Assembly (NCBI GenBank): GCA_039807445.1
Contig: JBDHRG010000013.1
Location: 1-39,381 of the forward strand
Length of the DNA stretch: 39,381 nt
From: JBDHRG01 sp039807445
GTDB lineage: Bacteria > Pseudomonadota > Gammaproteobacteria > Competibacterales > Competibacteraceae
Direction: 5' to 3'
The position numbers and the translations under genes are program-made. Numbering within the stretch: the first letter of the stretch is position 1; the number at the start of each line of letters is the position of its first letter. Below the pieces are notes generated by a model that worked only from the letters and a program-made list of their open reading frames with translations, did no database searches and had not been told where the DNA came from. Shown piece by piece: positions 24,615 through 33,065 of the stretch.

Positions 24615-24645
24615 AAAAACCCGCCCTAGGTCTGCCTGGGGCGGG
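24615..24645 (-). terminator. Rho-independent terminator after the adenine/adenosine deaminase gene
   Basis: On the minus strand CCCGCCC, a 12-base loop, GGGCGGG and TTTTT follow the deaminase stop by 25 bases. The stem is perfect over 7 bp. Confidence 0.85.
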
Positions 24646-24670
24646 CTGGGGTTTCGCCGGCGCTCCGCGT

Positions 24671-25684
24671 TCAAGCCGCGGCGGCGTAGGCCTCGAGCGC
24701 CGCCAGGTGCGCCGCGCGCTCGGCCGGCGCGAGAAAAGCCGCCTCGAAACCGTTGCGCGCGAGCCGCACCAGCGTCGCGCGGTCGAGCTCGAAGGCCTCC
24801 TGGATCGCGGCGTAGTTCTCTTCGACGTAACCGCCGAAGTACGCCGGATCGTCGGAATTGATCGTGACCTTCAGCCCGGCTTCGAGCAGCTTCGGCAGGC
24901 TGTGGTGGCGCATGTCGGGGAACACGCGCAACGCGGTGTTCGACAGCGGGCACACCGTCAATGGGATCTGCCGCTCGGCCAGCTCGCGCACCAGCGCCGG
25001 GTCCTCGACCGCGCGCACACCGTGGTCGATGCGCTCGACCGCGAGCACATCCAGCGCTTCGCGGATGTAGGCCGGCGGCCCCTCTTCGCCGGCGTGCGCG
25101 ACCGCGTGCAGCCCTTCGGCGCGCGCCGCGGCGAAGACCTCGGCGAACTTCGACGGCGGGTTGTCGCGCTCCGAGGAGTCGAGACCAACACCGATGAAAT
25201 GCCCGAGGTACGGTCGCGCCTGCTCGAAGGTCGCGAGCGCTTCTTCCCCGCTCAGATGCCGCAGGAAGCTCAGGATCAGCCCCGAGCCGATGCCGTGCTC
25301 GCGGCGCGCCTCGGCGAGCGCCGCGGCGATGCCCTCGACCACGGTGCCCAGCGCGATGCCGCGCGCGGTATGCGTCTGCGGGTCGAAGAAGATCTCGGCG
25401 TGGCGGACGTTCTGCTCGCGGGCCCGCGCCAAGTAGGCGCGGGTCAGGTCGTGGAAGTCGCGCTCGGTGCGCAGCACGTTCGCTCCGGCGTAATAGATGT
25501 CGAGGAAGGACTGCAGGTCGGTGAAGCGGTACGCCGCGCGCAGCGCATCGATCGAGGCGTACCGCAGGCGCACGTCGTTGCGCTCGGCCAGCTCGAACAT
25601 CAGTTCGGGCTCGAGGCTGCCCTCGATGTGCAGGTGCAGCTCGGCCTTGGGCAAGCCGCGGATGAATTCGCGCATCCCGGACAT
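24671..25684 (-). CDS. Adenine deaminase of the adenosine deaminase family
   Basis: 337 residues. The zinc site motif LPKAELHLHIEGSLEPELMF is at about 11-30, AVAHAGEEGPP supplies the next His and Glu, and VTINSDDPAYFGG supplies the catalytic Asp. The family includes both adenosine deaminase and the bacterial/fungal adenine deaminases. The SDDPAYFGGYV ending and LILSFLRHLSGEEAL stretch resemble Pseudomonas PA0148-type proteins, which act on adenine. Adenine to hypoxanthine also fits a purine-base catabolic block better than nucleoside deamination; the substrate remains inferred. The ATG at 25684 has GGAGGG. The permease gene lies 76 bases upstream, probably in the same transcript. Confidence 0.88.
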   Translation of the reverse strand: MSGMREFIRGLPKAELHLHIEGSLEPELMFELAERNDVRLRYASIDALRAAYRFTDLQSFLDIYYAGANVLRTERDFHDLTRAYLARAREQNVRHAEIFFDPQTHTARGIALGTVVEGIAAALAEARREHGIGSGLILSFLRHLSGEEALATFEQARPYLGHFIGVGLDSSERDNPPSKFAEVFAAARAEGLHAVAHAGEEGPPAYIREALDVLAVERIDHGVRAVEDPALVRELAERQIPLTVCPLSNTALRVFPDMRHHSLPKLLEAGLKVTINSDDPAYFGGYVEENYAAIQEAFELDRATLVRLARNGFEAAFLAPAERAAHLAALEAYAAAA

Positions 25685-25760
25685 GGATGCCCTCCGTTAC
25701 GGTCATCAGCCGCGCGACCGCCGCCCGCAGGCGGCGGCGCGGTCATGGGCTCGGCCCGAA

Positions 25761-27155
25761 TCAGTGGCCGCCACCGGTCGTGTAGTAGAGGATCAGCAGC
25801 ACCGTCAATACGCCGGTGATCGGGTGGATCTCGCGGCCTCGGCCGATCAAGAGGCGCAGTACGGTGTGGCTGACGATGCCGAGGCTGATGCCGTGGGCGA
25901 TCGAGTAGGTGAAGGGCATCATCACCACGGTCAGGAAGGCCGGGATCGCCTCTTCCATCTTGTGCCAGTCGATCTCCTTGGCGCCGCCGAGCATCATCGC
26001 ACCGACGACGATCAGGCAGGGCGCGGTCGCCATCGCCGGCACCGAGATGAACAGCGGGGTGAAGAACAGCGACAGGAAGAACAGCACCGCGACCGTCACC
26101 GCGGCCAGGCCGGTGCGCGCGCCGTCCTCGACGCCGGTCGCCGACTCGACGAAGGCGACGATCGCGCTCGAGCCCATCGCCCCGGCAACGGTGGTGCCGA
26201 CGGCATCGGCCATGAACGCCTTGTCGGCGTTGGGCAGCTGGCCGTCCTTGTCGGTCAGCCCGGCCATGCGGCCGACACCCATCAGCGTGCCGGCGGTGTC
26301 GAACACGTCGACGAACAGGAAGGCGAGCACGACGGTGACGAAGGCGGCGTTCAGGATCATGCTGAAGTCGAGCGCCAGCAGCGTCTCCTGCGGCAGCGTC
26401 GGCCAGGCGAGCAACTGCGTCGGCGTCGGCGCGTAGCCCAGACCCCAGGCCAGACCGGTCAGCAGCAGGATGCCGATCAGCATCGCGCCCTTGACCCCGC
26501 GCACGATCAAAAAGCCGATGACCAGCAGGCCGAGCAGGCACATCCACACCGAAGGCGTCGAGAGCTTACCGAGCGTCACCAGCGTCGCGGGGTGGGCGAC
26601 GACCATCTCGACGTTCTTGAAGCCGATGATCGCCAGGAACAGGCCGATGCCGACCGTGGTCGCGACCTTGACGCTGAACGGGATCGCCTCGACCAGCTTG
26701 CGGCGGAAGCCCGACATCGACAGCGCCAGGAACAACAGCCCCTCGACGAACACCGCGGTCAGCGCGATCTGCCAGGACACCCCCATGCCCTTGACCACGC
26801 CGAAGGTGAAGAAGGCGTTCAGACCCATGCCGGGAGCCAGCGCGATCGGGTAGTTCGCGTACAGACCCATGATCAGCGTCGCCAGCCCCGAAGAGATCGC
26901 GGTCGCGATCGCTACGTCCTGCGCCGGCATGCCGGCCAGGCTCAGGATCTGCGGGTTGATGAACAGGATGTACGCCATGGTCAGGAACGTGGTGATGCCG
27001 GAACGGATTTCCGTGCCGACGCTCGAGCCGCGCTCGCTGATCTTGAAGAACCGGTCGAGCGCACCCGCGCTGCCGGTGGTCTGCCGGGCGGCCTGGGCAG
27101 GGGCTGCGTGCCCCGCGCCGATCGCGTTTGCCTCGAGCTCGTTGACACTCATCAT
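25761..27155 (-). CDS. NCS2 family purine permease (AzgA/GhxP/AdeP type)
   Basis: 464 residues with about 12-14 membrane helices. Family landmarks are GITTFLTMAYILFINPQIL, GLYANYPIALAPGMGLNAFF and LFVDVFDTAGTLMGVGRM. This branch of NCS2 (AzgA-like) imports adenine, guanine or hypoxanthine with protons. The first ATG of an ATG-ATG pair (27155) has GGAG 6 bases upstream. It is followed by the adenine deaminase gene. Its 5' region carries the same 16-bp operator-like element that precedes xdhA, so uptake and oxidation are probably co-regulated. Confidence 0.92.
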   Translation of the reverse strand: MMSVNELEANAIGAGHAAPAQAARQTTGSAGALDRFFKISERGSSVGTEIRSGITTFLTMAYILFINPQILSLAGMPAQDVAIATAISSGLATLIMGLYANYPIALAPGMGLNAFFTFGVVKGMGVSWQIALTAVFVEGLLFLALSMSGFRRKLVEAIPFSVKVATTVGIGLFLAIIGFKNVEMVVAHPATLVTLGKLSTPSVWMCLLGLLVIGFLIVRGVKGAMLIGILLLTGLAWGLGYAPTPTQLLAWPTLPQETLLALDFSMILNAAFVTVVLAFLFVDVFDTAGTLMGVGRMAGLTDKDGQLPNADKAFMADAVGTTVAGAMGSSAIVAFVESATGVEDGARTGLAAVTVAVLFFLSLFFTPLFISVPAMATAPCLIVVGAMMLGGAKEIDWHKMEEAIPAFLTVVMMPFTYSIAHGISLGIVSHTVLRLLIGRGREIHPITGVLTVLLILYYTTGGGH

Positions 27156-27518
27156 CGTTTCTCCAACCTCTCCGGAAACATGTCTGATGGATCGCCGCCG
27201 GGGGCGATCGCGCTTTTCAGCCGCCGGCCTCTGCGGGCCGCTCGGCATGCCGGGGCGTGGCCGGCTGGTTCCGAGCCGTCTGGCATTCATCGCCCGAAGG
27301 GCGAGTTGCCGGCGGCTCTGCGCCGCAACCGGGAATCTCCGGTCGGCGCGTTTTGCATCGGATCATGCATTCGAACAATGCATTTATTTGTTCACAAACA
27401 TACATATCCGATGAAGACAAAATAAAACAGTTACGTCATTGTTCACAGAGACTTTTTTTCACATGAAACGCCAACAGCGGTCACATTCACTGTGAATCGG
27501 ATTCACGTTCCCGGAATG
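27156..27518. promoter_or_regulatory. Promoter region of the purine permease gene
   Basis: About 360 bases without a gene. The part near 27360-27510 is much more AT-rich than the genes and contains the shared 16-bp element (27383-27398), a near-copy ATTGTTCACAG around 27436-27446 and the palindrome ATTCACTGTGAAT around 27485-27497. These are probably operators and promoter elements for the permease gene. Confidence 0.5.
27383..27398. promoter_or_regulatory. Shared operator, copy 1 (TTTATTTGTTCACAAA)
   Basis: An exact 16-bp match to 32624-32639. Its core TTTGT-TC-ACAAA is a palindrome with a 2-base centre, a form common for FadR-type GntR regulators. It lies 228 bases upstream of the permease start. 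Confidence 0.6.
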
Positions 27519-27553
27519 AAAAACCCCGCCGGCGCGGCATGCGCCGAACGGGG
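27519..27553 (-). terminator. Rho-independent terminator of xdhABC
   Basis: On the minus strand CCCCG...CGGGG, with an inner GGCGC/GCGCC stem, is followed by TTTTTC, 26 bases after the xdhC stop. It ends the xdh transcript before the permease promoter region. Confidence 0.85.
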
Positions 27554-27578
27554 CGACGAAAAACGGGGAGCGGGCCGA

Positions 27579-28616
27579 TCAGGCGCTTTCGGTCGCCACG
27601 GATACCCGCGAGGGTGCGGTTTCGACCAGGCGCAGCAGCTCGGCGACGACGGCGACCGCGATCGCCATCGGCAGCTTGCTGTCGATTCCGGCGATGCCGA
27701 TCGGGCAGGTGATCCGGTCGAATTGCGCTTCGTCGTGGCCGAGGTGGCGCAGCCGCCGCTCGAAGTTCGCGCGCTTCGAGGCCGAGCCGATCATGCCGCA
27801 ATAGCGCACGTCGTCGCGCGCCAGGATCGCGCGCACCAGCTCGAAGTCGAGCGCGTGGTTGTGCGTCATCACCAGGAACAGGCTCCCCGGCGGCGCCGCC
27901 TCGACCTCGGCGAGTGGCAGGTCGGTCGACACCAGTTCGACGTTGTCGGGCACCTCGGTCGGCGGCGGGAACATCTCCTCGCGCTCGTCGACCCAGGTCA
28001 CGCTCCACGGCAGCTCGCCGAGCACGCGCACCAGCGCGCGGCCGACGTGACCGGCGCCGAACAGCACCAGGTGCTGTTCGGCGGGAGTCAGCCGCTTGAG
28101 CAGCCATTCGACGCCGCCGACCGTGCAGCGCCTGAAGGCCCCCTCGCCCTGCGCCAGCCAGGTCCGTGCCTCGGCGAGCGGCGCTGCACCGCCCTCGCCC
28201 TCCGCCCAGTCGCGACCGACCAGAGCGCAGCCCCCGCTGCCATCGGCGGCGCGCGCGAGCACCAGCGGCTCCGAGCGCGCCAGGCGCTCGAGCGCGCGCG
28301 CGACCCAGGCATCCTGCGGCGCGACGCGCTCGAAGCGCAGCCACACCACGCCGCCGCAGCACTGACCGAGGCTCGCGCCGAGCGGAAAGCGCTCCTCGAG
28401 CGGCGCATCGCGCCCCGCCAGCCAGTCGCGGGCGAGCTCGATCGCGCGGAACTCGAGGTGGCCGCCGCCGACGGTGTCGAAGCTGGCGTCGGCGGTGACC
28501 AACATCGTCGCCCCCGCCTCGCGCGGCACCGAACCGCGCGTGGCGACGACGCTGACGACCACCGCCGCCACTCCCTGCCCCTGCAGCCGGCGCAGGGTCT
28601 TCAACCAGTGACTCAC
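27579..28616 (-). CDS. xdhC: Xanthine dehydrogenase accessory protein XdhC
   Basis: 345 residues. The N-terminal XdhC/CoxI domain has TRGSVPREAGATMLV and LGASLGQCCGGVVWL. The C-terminal Rossmann domain has LVLFGAGHVGRALVRVL and ends with ITCPIGIAGIDSKLPMAIAV. XdhC binds the molybdenum cofactor, supports its sulfuration and inserts it into XdhB. A GTG at 28616 is the start, with GAGGG 7 bases before it. It is the third gene of xdhA-xdhB-xdhC, separated from xdhB by 100 bases occupied by an inverted repeat. Confidence 0.92.
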   Translation of the reverse strand: MSHWLKTLRRLQGQGVAAVVVSVVATRGSVPREAGATMLVTADASFDTVGGGHLEFRAIELARDWLAGRDAPLEERFPLGASLGQCCGGVVWLRFERVAPQDAWVARALERLARSEPLVLARAADGSGGCALVGRDWAEGEGGAAPLAEARTWLAQGEGAFRRCTVGGVEWLLKRLTPAEQHLVLFGAGHVGRALVRVLGELPWSVTWVDEREEMFPPPTEVPDNVELVSTDLPLAEVEAAPPGSLFLVMTHNHALDFELVRAILARDDVRYCGMIGSASKRANFERRLRHLGHDEAQFDRITCPIGIAGIDSKLPMAIAVAVVAELLRLVETAPSRVSVATESA

Positions 28617-28636
28617 GGACGAACCCTCGGGGTCTC

Positions 28637-28710
28637 GATGGGGGATGGGTGATGGGGCATGGGTGAGGGGTGCCGGGCACTGCCCCATTCCTCATCCCCC
28701 ATCCTCCATC
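28637..28710. repeat. GATGGGG-type inverted repeat between xdhB and xdhC
   Basis: A purine-rich arm of short GATGGG repeats (28637-28659) faces its imperfect reverse complement (28681-28710). The same type of element occurs at 34381-34439. It forms a long imperfect hairpin between two genes of one operon. Confidence 0.6.
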
Positions 28711-28716
28711 ACCGAC

Positions 28717-31059
28717 TCAGGCCAGCGCCTCGGCCCGCTCGGCCTTGGCGGCGAGCTCGGCCTTGACCGCGGTGACCGCGCGCAGCACCGATTCGGCGGT
28801 GGCCGGTGCCAGCAGCGGCGGACGGCAGTTCGGCCCGCCGAGGCTGGCGATCGCATCGCGGATCGCCATCAGCACCGAGGTGCCGAGCATGAACGGCGGC
28901 TCGCCGACCGCCTTCGAGCGGTAGATCGTGTCTTCGCGGTTGATCGCGTTCGACATCAGCCGGATGTCGAACTCGACCGGCCAGTCGGTCGCGGTCGGGA
29001 TCTTGTAGGTCGACGGTGCGTGGGTGCGCAGATCGCCCTGGTCGTTCCACCACAGTTCTTCGGTGGTCAGCCAGCCGGCGCCCTGGATGAAGGCGCCCTC
29101 GACCTGGCCGAGGTCGATCGCCGGGTTCAGCGAGCGGCCGACGTCGTGCAGAATGTCGACGCGCACGATGCGGTTTTCGCCGGTCAGCGTGTCGACGATC
29201 ACCTCCGACACCGCCGCGCCGTAGGCGAAGTAGAAGAACGGCCGCCCGCTCAGCGTCTTGAAGTCGTAGTGGATCTTCGGCGTGCGGTAGAAGCCACTGT
29301 CCCACAGCTGCACACGCGCCAGGTAGGCGTCCTTGACCAGCTTCTCGAACGGCACGACGTGCTCGCCCGCGTGGACGTGGTTCTTGCGGAACCTCACCGC
29401 CTCGGGCCTGACGCCGAACCTTTCGGCGGCGAAGGCGACCAGGCGCCCGCGCACCTTCTGCGCGGCGTCCTGCGCCGCCTTGCCGTTCAGGTCCGAGCCG
29501 CTCGAGGCCGCGGTGGCCGAGGTATTGGGCACCTTCGAGGTATCGGTGGCGGTGCAGCGAATGCGCTCGATGTCGAGCTGGAACTCTTCGGCGACGACCT
29601 GCGCGACCTTGGTGTTCAGCCCCTGCCCCATTTCGTGGCCGCCGTGGTTGATCACCACCGAACCGTCGTTGTAGACGTGCAGCAGCGCGCCGGCCTGGTT
29701 GAAGAAGGTCGCGGTGAACGAGATGCCGAACTTGACCGGCGTCAGCGCCAGGCCCTTCTTCAGCACCGGGCTTCGGGCGTTGAAGGCGTCGATTTCCTGA
29801 CGCCGACGGGCGTAGTCGCTCGAGGCCTTCAGCTCGCCGACCAGCTCGGGCAGGATGTTGTCCTCGACCACCATCTGGTACGGCGTGACGTTGCGCTCGC
29901 CGACGCCGTAGAAGTTGCGCTCGCGGATCTCGAGCGCGTCACGGCCCAGGTAACGCGCGATCTCGTCGATCACCTGCTCGATCACCACCACGCCCTGCGG
30001 GCCGCCGAAGCCGCGGTAGGCGGTGTTCGACACGGTGTTGGTCTTGCAGCGGTACGAGGTGATCTCGACGTTGTCGAGGAAGTAGGCGTTGTCGGAGTGG
30101 AAGATCGCGCGGTCGGCGACCGGACCCGACAGGTCGGCCGAGAAGCCGCAGTGCGCCTTGTGCACCATCTTGACGCCGAGGATGCGTCCGCTGTCGTCGA
30201 AGCCGACCTCGTACTCGTACTCGAAGCCGTGGCGCTTGCCGGTCATCACCATGTCGTCGTCGCGGTCGAGGCGCAGCTTGGCCGGGCGCTTCAGGTGATG
30301 CGCGACCATCGCCGCGATGCCCGCGTACTGCGCCGGCTGCGTTTCCTTGCCGCCGAAGCCACCGCCCATGCGCCGGCACTCGACCACCACGTCGTTCATG
30401 TGCCGATCCAGCCCGTGCGCGACGATGTGCTGGGTTTCGGTGGCGTTCTGCGTCGAGCTGTAGATGTGGAAGGTGCCGTCCTCTTTGGGCACCGCCAGCG
30501 CGATCATGCCCTCGAGGTAGAACTGCTCCTGGCCGCCGACGGCGAAGGTGCCCGACAGCCGGTGCGGAGCGCGCTCGATCGCCGCATCGGGTTCGCCGCG
30601 CTTGAGGTGCTGCGTCGGCAGCACGAAGTTCTGCTTCGCGACCGCCTCGTCGAGCGCGAACACCGGCTCGAGGTCTTCGTACTCGACCTTCGCCTTGCGC
30701 GCGGCCCGGCGCGCAATGTGCACGTTCTCGGCGGCCACGGCGAACATCGGCTGGCCGTAGAATTCGACCGTCTCCGACGACAGGAAGGCTTCGTCGGGCA
30801 GCACCGAGCCGCAGCAGTTGACCCCGGGGAAATCCTTGCCGGTGAACACGCCGAGCACGCCCGGCGTCGCCAGCACGTCGCTGAAGTCGAACGACTTCAC
30901 CTTCGCGTGGGCGCGCTGGCTGCGGCCGAGGCCGATGTGCACCGTGCCACGCGGCTCGAGGATGTCGTCGGTGTAGGTGGCTTCGCCGGCCACGTGCAGG
31001 TGGGCGCTCTCGTGGCGCCGGGCGCTGTGCACGCCGCCGTTGATCGTCGGTTCGCTCAT
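28717..31059 (-). CDS. xdhB: Xanthine dehydrogenase molybdopterin-binding subunit
   Basis: 780 residues. The molybdenum cofactor motifs of the family are in order: EQFYLEG near 196, RRMGGGFGGKE, YRGFGGPQG, HEMGQGLNTK and VGEPPFMLG, the last carrying the catalytic Glu. It hydroxylates hypoxanthine to xanthine to urate, handing electrons to the FeS/FAD subunit. The ATG at 31059 lies 5 bases after the xdhA stop with GGAGG upstream. The subunit matches the two-subunit (XdhA+XdhB) form of Pseudomonas/Rhodobacter rather than the single-chain eukaryotic enzyme. Confidence 0.95.
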   Translation of the reverse strand: MSEPTINGGVHSARRHESAHLHVAGEATYTDDILEPRGTVHIGLGRSQRAHAKVKSFDFSDVLATPGVLGVFTGKDFPGVNCCGSVLPDEAFLSSETVEFYGQPMFAVAAENVHIARRAARKAKVEYEDLEPVFALDEAVAKQNFVLPTQHLKRGEPDAAIERAPHRLSGTFAVGGQEQFYLEGMIALAVPKEDGTFHIYSSTQNATETQHIVAHGLDRHMNDVVVECRRMGGGFGGKETQPAQYAGIAAMVAHHLKRPAKLRLDRDDDMVMTGKRHGFEYEYEVGFDDSGRILGVKMVHKAHCGFSADLSGPVADRAIFHSDNAYFLDNVEITSYRCKTNTVSNTAYRGFGGPQGVVVIEQVIDEIARYLGRDALEIRERNFYGVGERNVTPYQMVVEDNILPELVGELKASSDYARRRQEIDAFNARSPVLKKGLALTPVKFGISFTATFFNQAGALLHVYNDGSVVINHGGHEMGQGLNTKVAQVVAEEFQLDIERIRCTATDTSKVPNTSATAASSGSDLNGKAAQDAAQKVRGRLVAFAAERFGVRPEAVRFRKNHVHAGEHVVPFEKLVKDAYLARVQLWDSGFYRTPKIHYDFKTLSGRPFFYFAYGAAVSEVIVDTLTGENRIVRVDILHDVGRSLNPAIDLGQVEGAFIQGAGWLTTEELWWNDQGDLRTHAPSTYKIPTATDWPVEFDIRLMSNAINREDTIYRSKAVGEPPFMLGTSVLMAIRDAIASLGGPNCRPPLLAPATAESVLRAVTAVKAELAAKAERAEALA

Positions 31060-31064
31060 GGTGC

Positions 31065-32534
31065 TCAAGCCTCCACGCTTTCGCTGACGCGGGTCGCGAC
31101 GCCCTCGGACTCGAGGAAGAAGCGCATCAGCAGGTTCTGGGCCACTTGCAGGCGGTAGCCGGCGCTCGCGCGCATGTCGCTGATCGGAGTGTAGTCTTGT
31201 GCCAGCGCCACCATCGCGGCGCGGATCGTCGCTTCGGTCCAGGGCTGACCGCGCAGCGCGGCTTCGGCATGCGCCGCACGCTTGGGGGTGGCGGCCATGC
31301 CGCCGTAGGCCAGGCGCACGTCGGCGACCGCACCGTCCTTCAGCTCGACCGCGATGCCGGCGCACACCGCCGAGATGTCGGAGTCGAAGCGCTTCGAGAT
31401 CTTGTACAGCGCCACGCGGCGTGCGGCGTCACGGCGCGGGATGCGCACCGCCTCGAGGAATTCGCCGGGCGCACGGTCGGTCTTCTGGTAGGCGAGGAAG
31501 AAGTCCTCCATCGCCAGTTCGCGGCGTGCATCACCCTTGCGCAGCACGATGGTCGAGCCCAGCGCGATCAGCGCCGGCGGCGTATCGCCGATCGGCGAAG
31601 CGTTGGCGACGTTGCCGACCAAGGTGCCCGAATTGCGCACCGGCGGCGACGCGAAGCGCTCGTACAGGTCGGTGAACTCCGGATATTCCGCGACGATCGT
31701 CTCGTAGGCGTCGGTCAGCGTGACCGCGGCGCCGATTTCGATGAAGCGCTCGCCGACGCTGACGCGCCTGAACTCGGCCACGTCGCCGAGGTACAGCAGC
31801 GTGGGCAGCTCGCGGAACTGCTTGGTCACCCACAGGCCGATGTCGGTGGCGCCGGCCAGGATCTGCGCGTCGGGGTGGGCTTCGTAGATCCGCGCGAACT
31901 CGTCGGCGCCGGTCGGGGCGGAGTACCTGCCCTGCGCGGCCAGCTCGAGCGTCTCGCGGCGCTGGATGCCTTTCAGCCGCGCGATCCGCTCGGCGTTCTG
32001 GGCATCGTCGCGGCGCCAGCGGGCCTGGTTGGCGTCGTAGGCGTACATCTGGCTGGCTGCGTCGATGATCGGCCGGTAGCCGGTGCAGCGGCACAGATTG
32101 CCGGCGAGCAGCGTGTCGACGTCGTGGCGGTTCGGCGTCTCGTCGCTGTTCATGTAGCGGTTGAACAGCGTCATCACGAAGCCCGGGGTGCAGAAGCCGC
32201 ACTGCGAGCCGTGGCAATCGACCATCGCCTGTTGCACCGGGTGCAGTTCGCCTTGCGCGTTCTTCAGGCTCTCGACCGTGATCAGCTCCTTGCCGTCGAT
32301 CGTCGGCAGGAAGCGGATGCACGAGTTGATATTGCGGTAGCGCAGTTGCCCGTCGTCGTCGAGCTCGGCGATCACCACGGTGCAGGCGCCGCAGTCGCCC
32401 TCGGCGCAGCCTTCCTTGGTGCCGGTGCGGCCGAGGTCTTCGCGCAGGTAGTCGAGGACCGTGGTGGTGGGGTCGATGTCGCCGACGGCGTGGACCTTGC
32501 CGTCGAGCACGAAACGGATGGTGTTCTGGCTCAT
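31065..32534 (-). CDS. xdhA: Xanthine dehydrogenase small subunit (2x[2Fe-2S], FAD)
   Basis: 489 residues. The first [2Fe-2S] cluster uses C43, C48, C51 and C72 (GCAEGDCGAC). The second uses C112, C115, C148 and C150 (CGFC...CRC). An FAD-binding domain follows from about residue 195 (ILAGATDIGLWVTKQ), then the CO-dehydrogenase flavoprotein C-terminal domain. Electrons pass from the molybdenum site to NAD+. It is the first gene of xdhABC, ATG at 32534. The shared 16-bp palindromic element lies 90 bases upstream. Confidence 0.95.
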   Translation of the reverse strand: MSQNTIRFVLDGKVHAVGDIDPTTTVLDYLREDLGRTGTKEGCAEGDCGACTVVIAELDDDGQLRYRNINSCIRFLPTIDGKELITVESLKNAQGELHPVQQAMVDCHGSQCGFCTPGFVMTLFNRYMNSDETPNRHDVDTLLAGNLCRCTGYRPIIDAASQMYAYDANQARWRRDDAQNAERIARLKGIQRRETLELAAQGRYSAPTGADEFARIYEAHPDAQILAGATDIGLWVTKQFRELPTLLYLGDVAEFRRVSVGERFIEIGAAVTLTDAYETIVAEYPEFTDLYERFASPPVRNSGTLVGNVANASPIGDTPPALIALGSTIVLRKGDARRELAMEDFFLAYQKTDRAPGEFLEAVRIPRRDAARRVALYKISKRFDSDISAVCAGIAVELKDGAVADVRLAYGGMAATPKRAAHAEAALRGQPWTEATIRAAMVALAQDYTPISDMRASAGYRLQVAQNLLMRFFLESEGVATRVSESVEA

Positions 32535-33065
32535 GTCAGCTCCCGTGGCAGTCGTGACGGCTCCGGCGCATCCGGAGTTCGAGGCGGTGAACGTGTGGCA
32601 TCGGGATGAAACCTCTTGTCCTCTTTATTTGTTCACAAAGTATGTTTTTGTGTCGCCAAAACTAGACCGATATCGATCACAATTCAATAGGCAATCAGGC
32701 GCTTCATCGGACAAAATGAATATCGACACGAAAATAACCGGGTGCCTGCACACATATGGAGTTCTATTCACGAAGCCAGCGAATTTCATTCACACCGATT
32801 GTGAGTTGTTTTTACAAACCATTGAAATCGCTTCACTCGCATTGTGAGCCGAATCACTTCGAGGATAGCCGCAGACAATTGCGGGCAGCCGCGAATTAGC
32901 CATCGCTTCATTTTGAGATGCAGTATCGCGTGTTAACATGGACGCCTTTCCGGTCTGATTGCCGGATCTCGATTTTTTCCCTGCCTCCGGCCTGGCGATG
33001 CGCACCGCGCCGCATCCGGCCGGCGGGTGCGAACGGTTTTTCCATGCCTCCAGGAGTATTCACCG
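32535..33065. promoter_or_regulatory. Divergent regulatory region between xdhA and the NADH dehydrogenase gene
   Basis: 530 bases with no gene. It is AT-rich between about 32600 and 32940, in contrast to its flanks. It contains the shared xdh/permease element (32624-32639) and several TTCAC / GTGAG half-sites (for example around 32765-32850), and must carry the xdhA promoter and that of the plus-strand gene. Confidence 0.5.
32624..32639. promoter_or_regulatory. Shared operator, copy 2 (TTTATTTGTTCACAAA)
   Basis: Identical over 16 bases to 27383-27398 and located 90 bases upstream of the xdhA start. The palindromic core TTTGT-TC-ACAAA would suit a dimeric regulator controlling purine uptake and oxidation together. 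Confidence 0.6.

Noticed and set aside
24528..24670. Apparent fusion of guanine deaminase with upstream sequence in one 827-codon minus frame
   Set aside because: The extra N-terminal part is the adenine deaminase gene read in the wrong frame. A terminator and an operator separate the two genes.
24671..25684. Firm assignment as adenosine deaminase
   Set aside because: Motifs fit both activities; resemblance to PA0148-type proteins and the purine-base context favour adenine.
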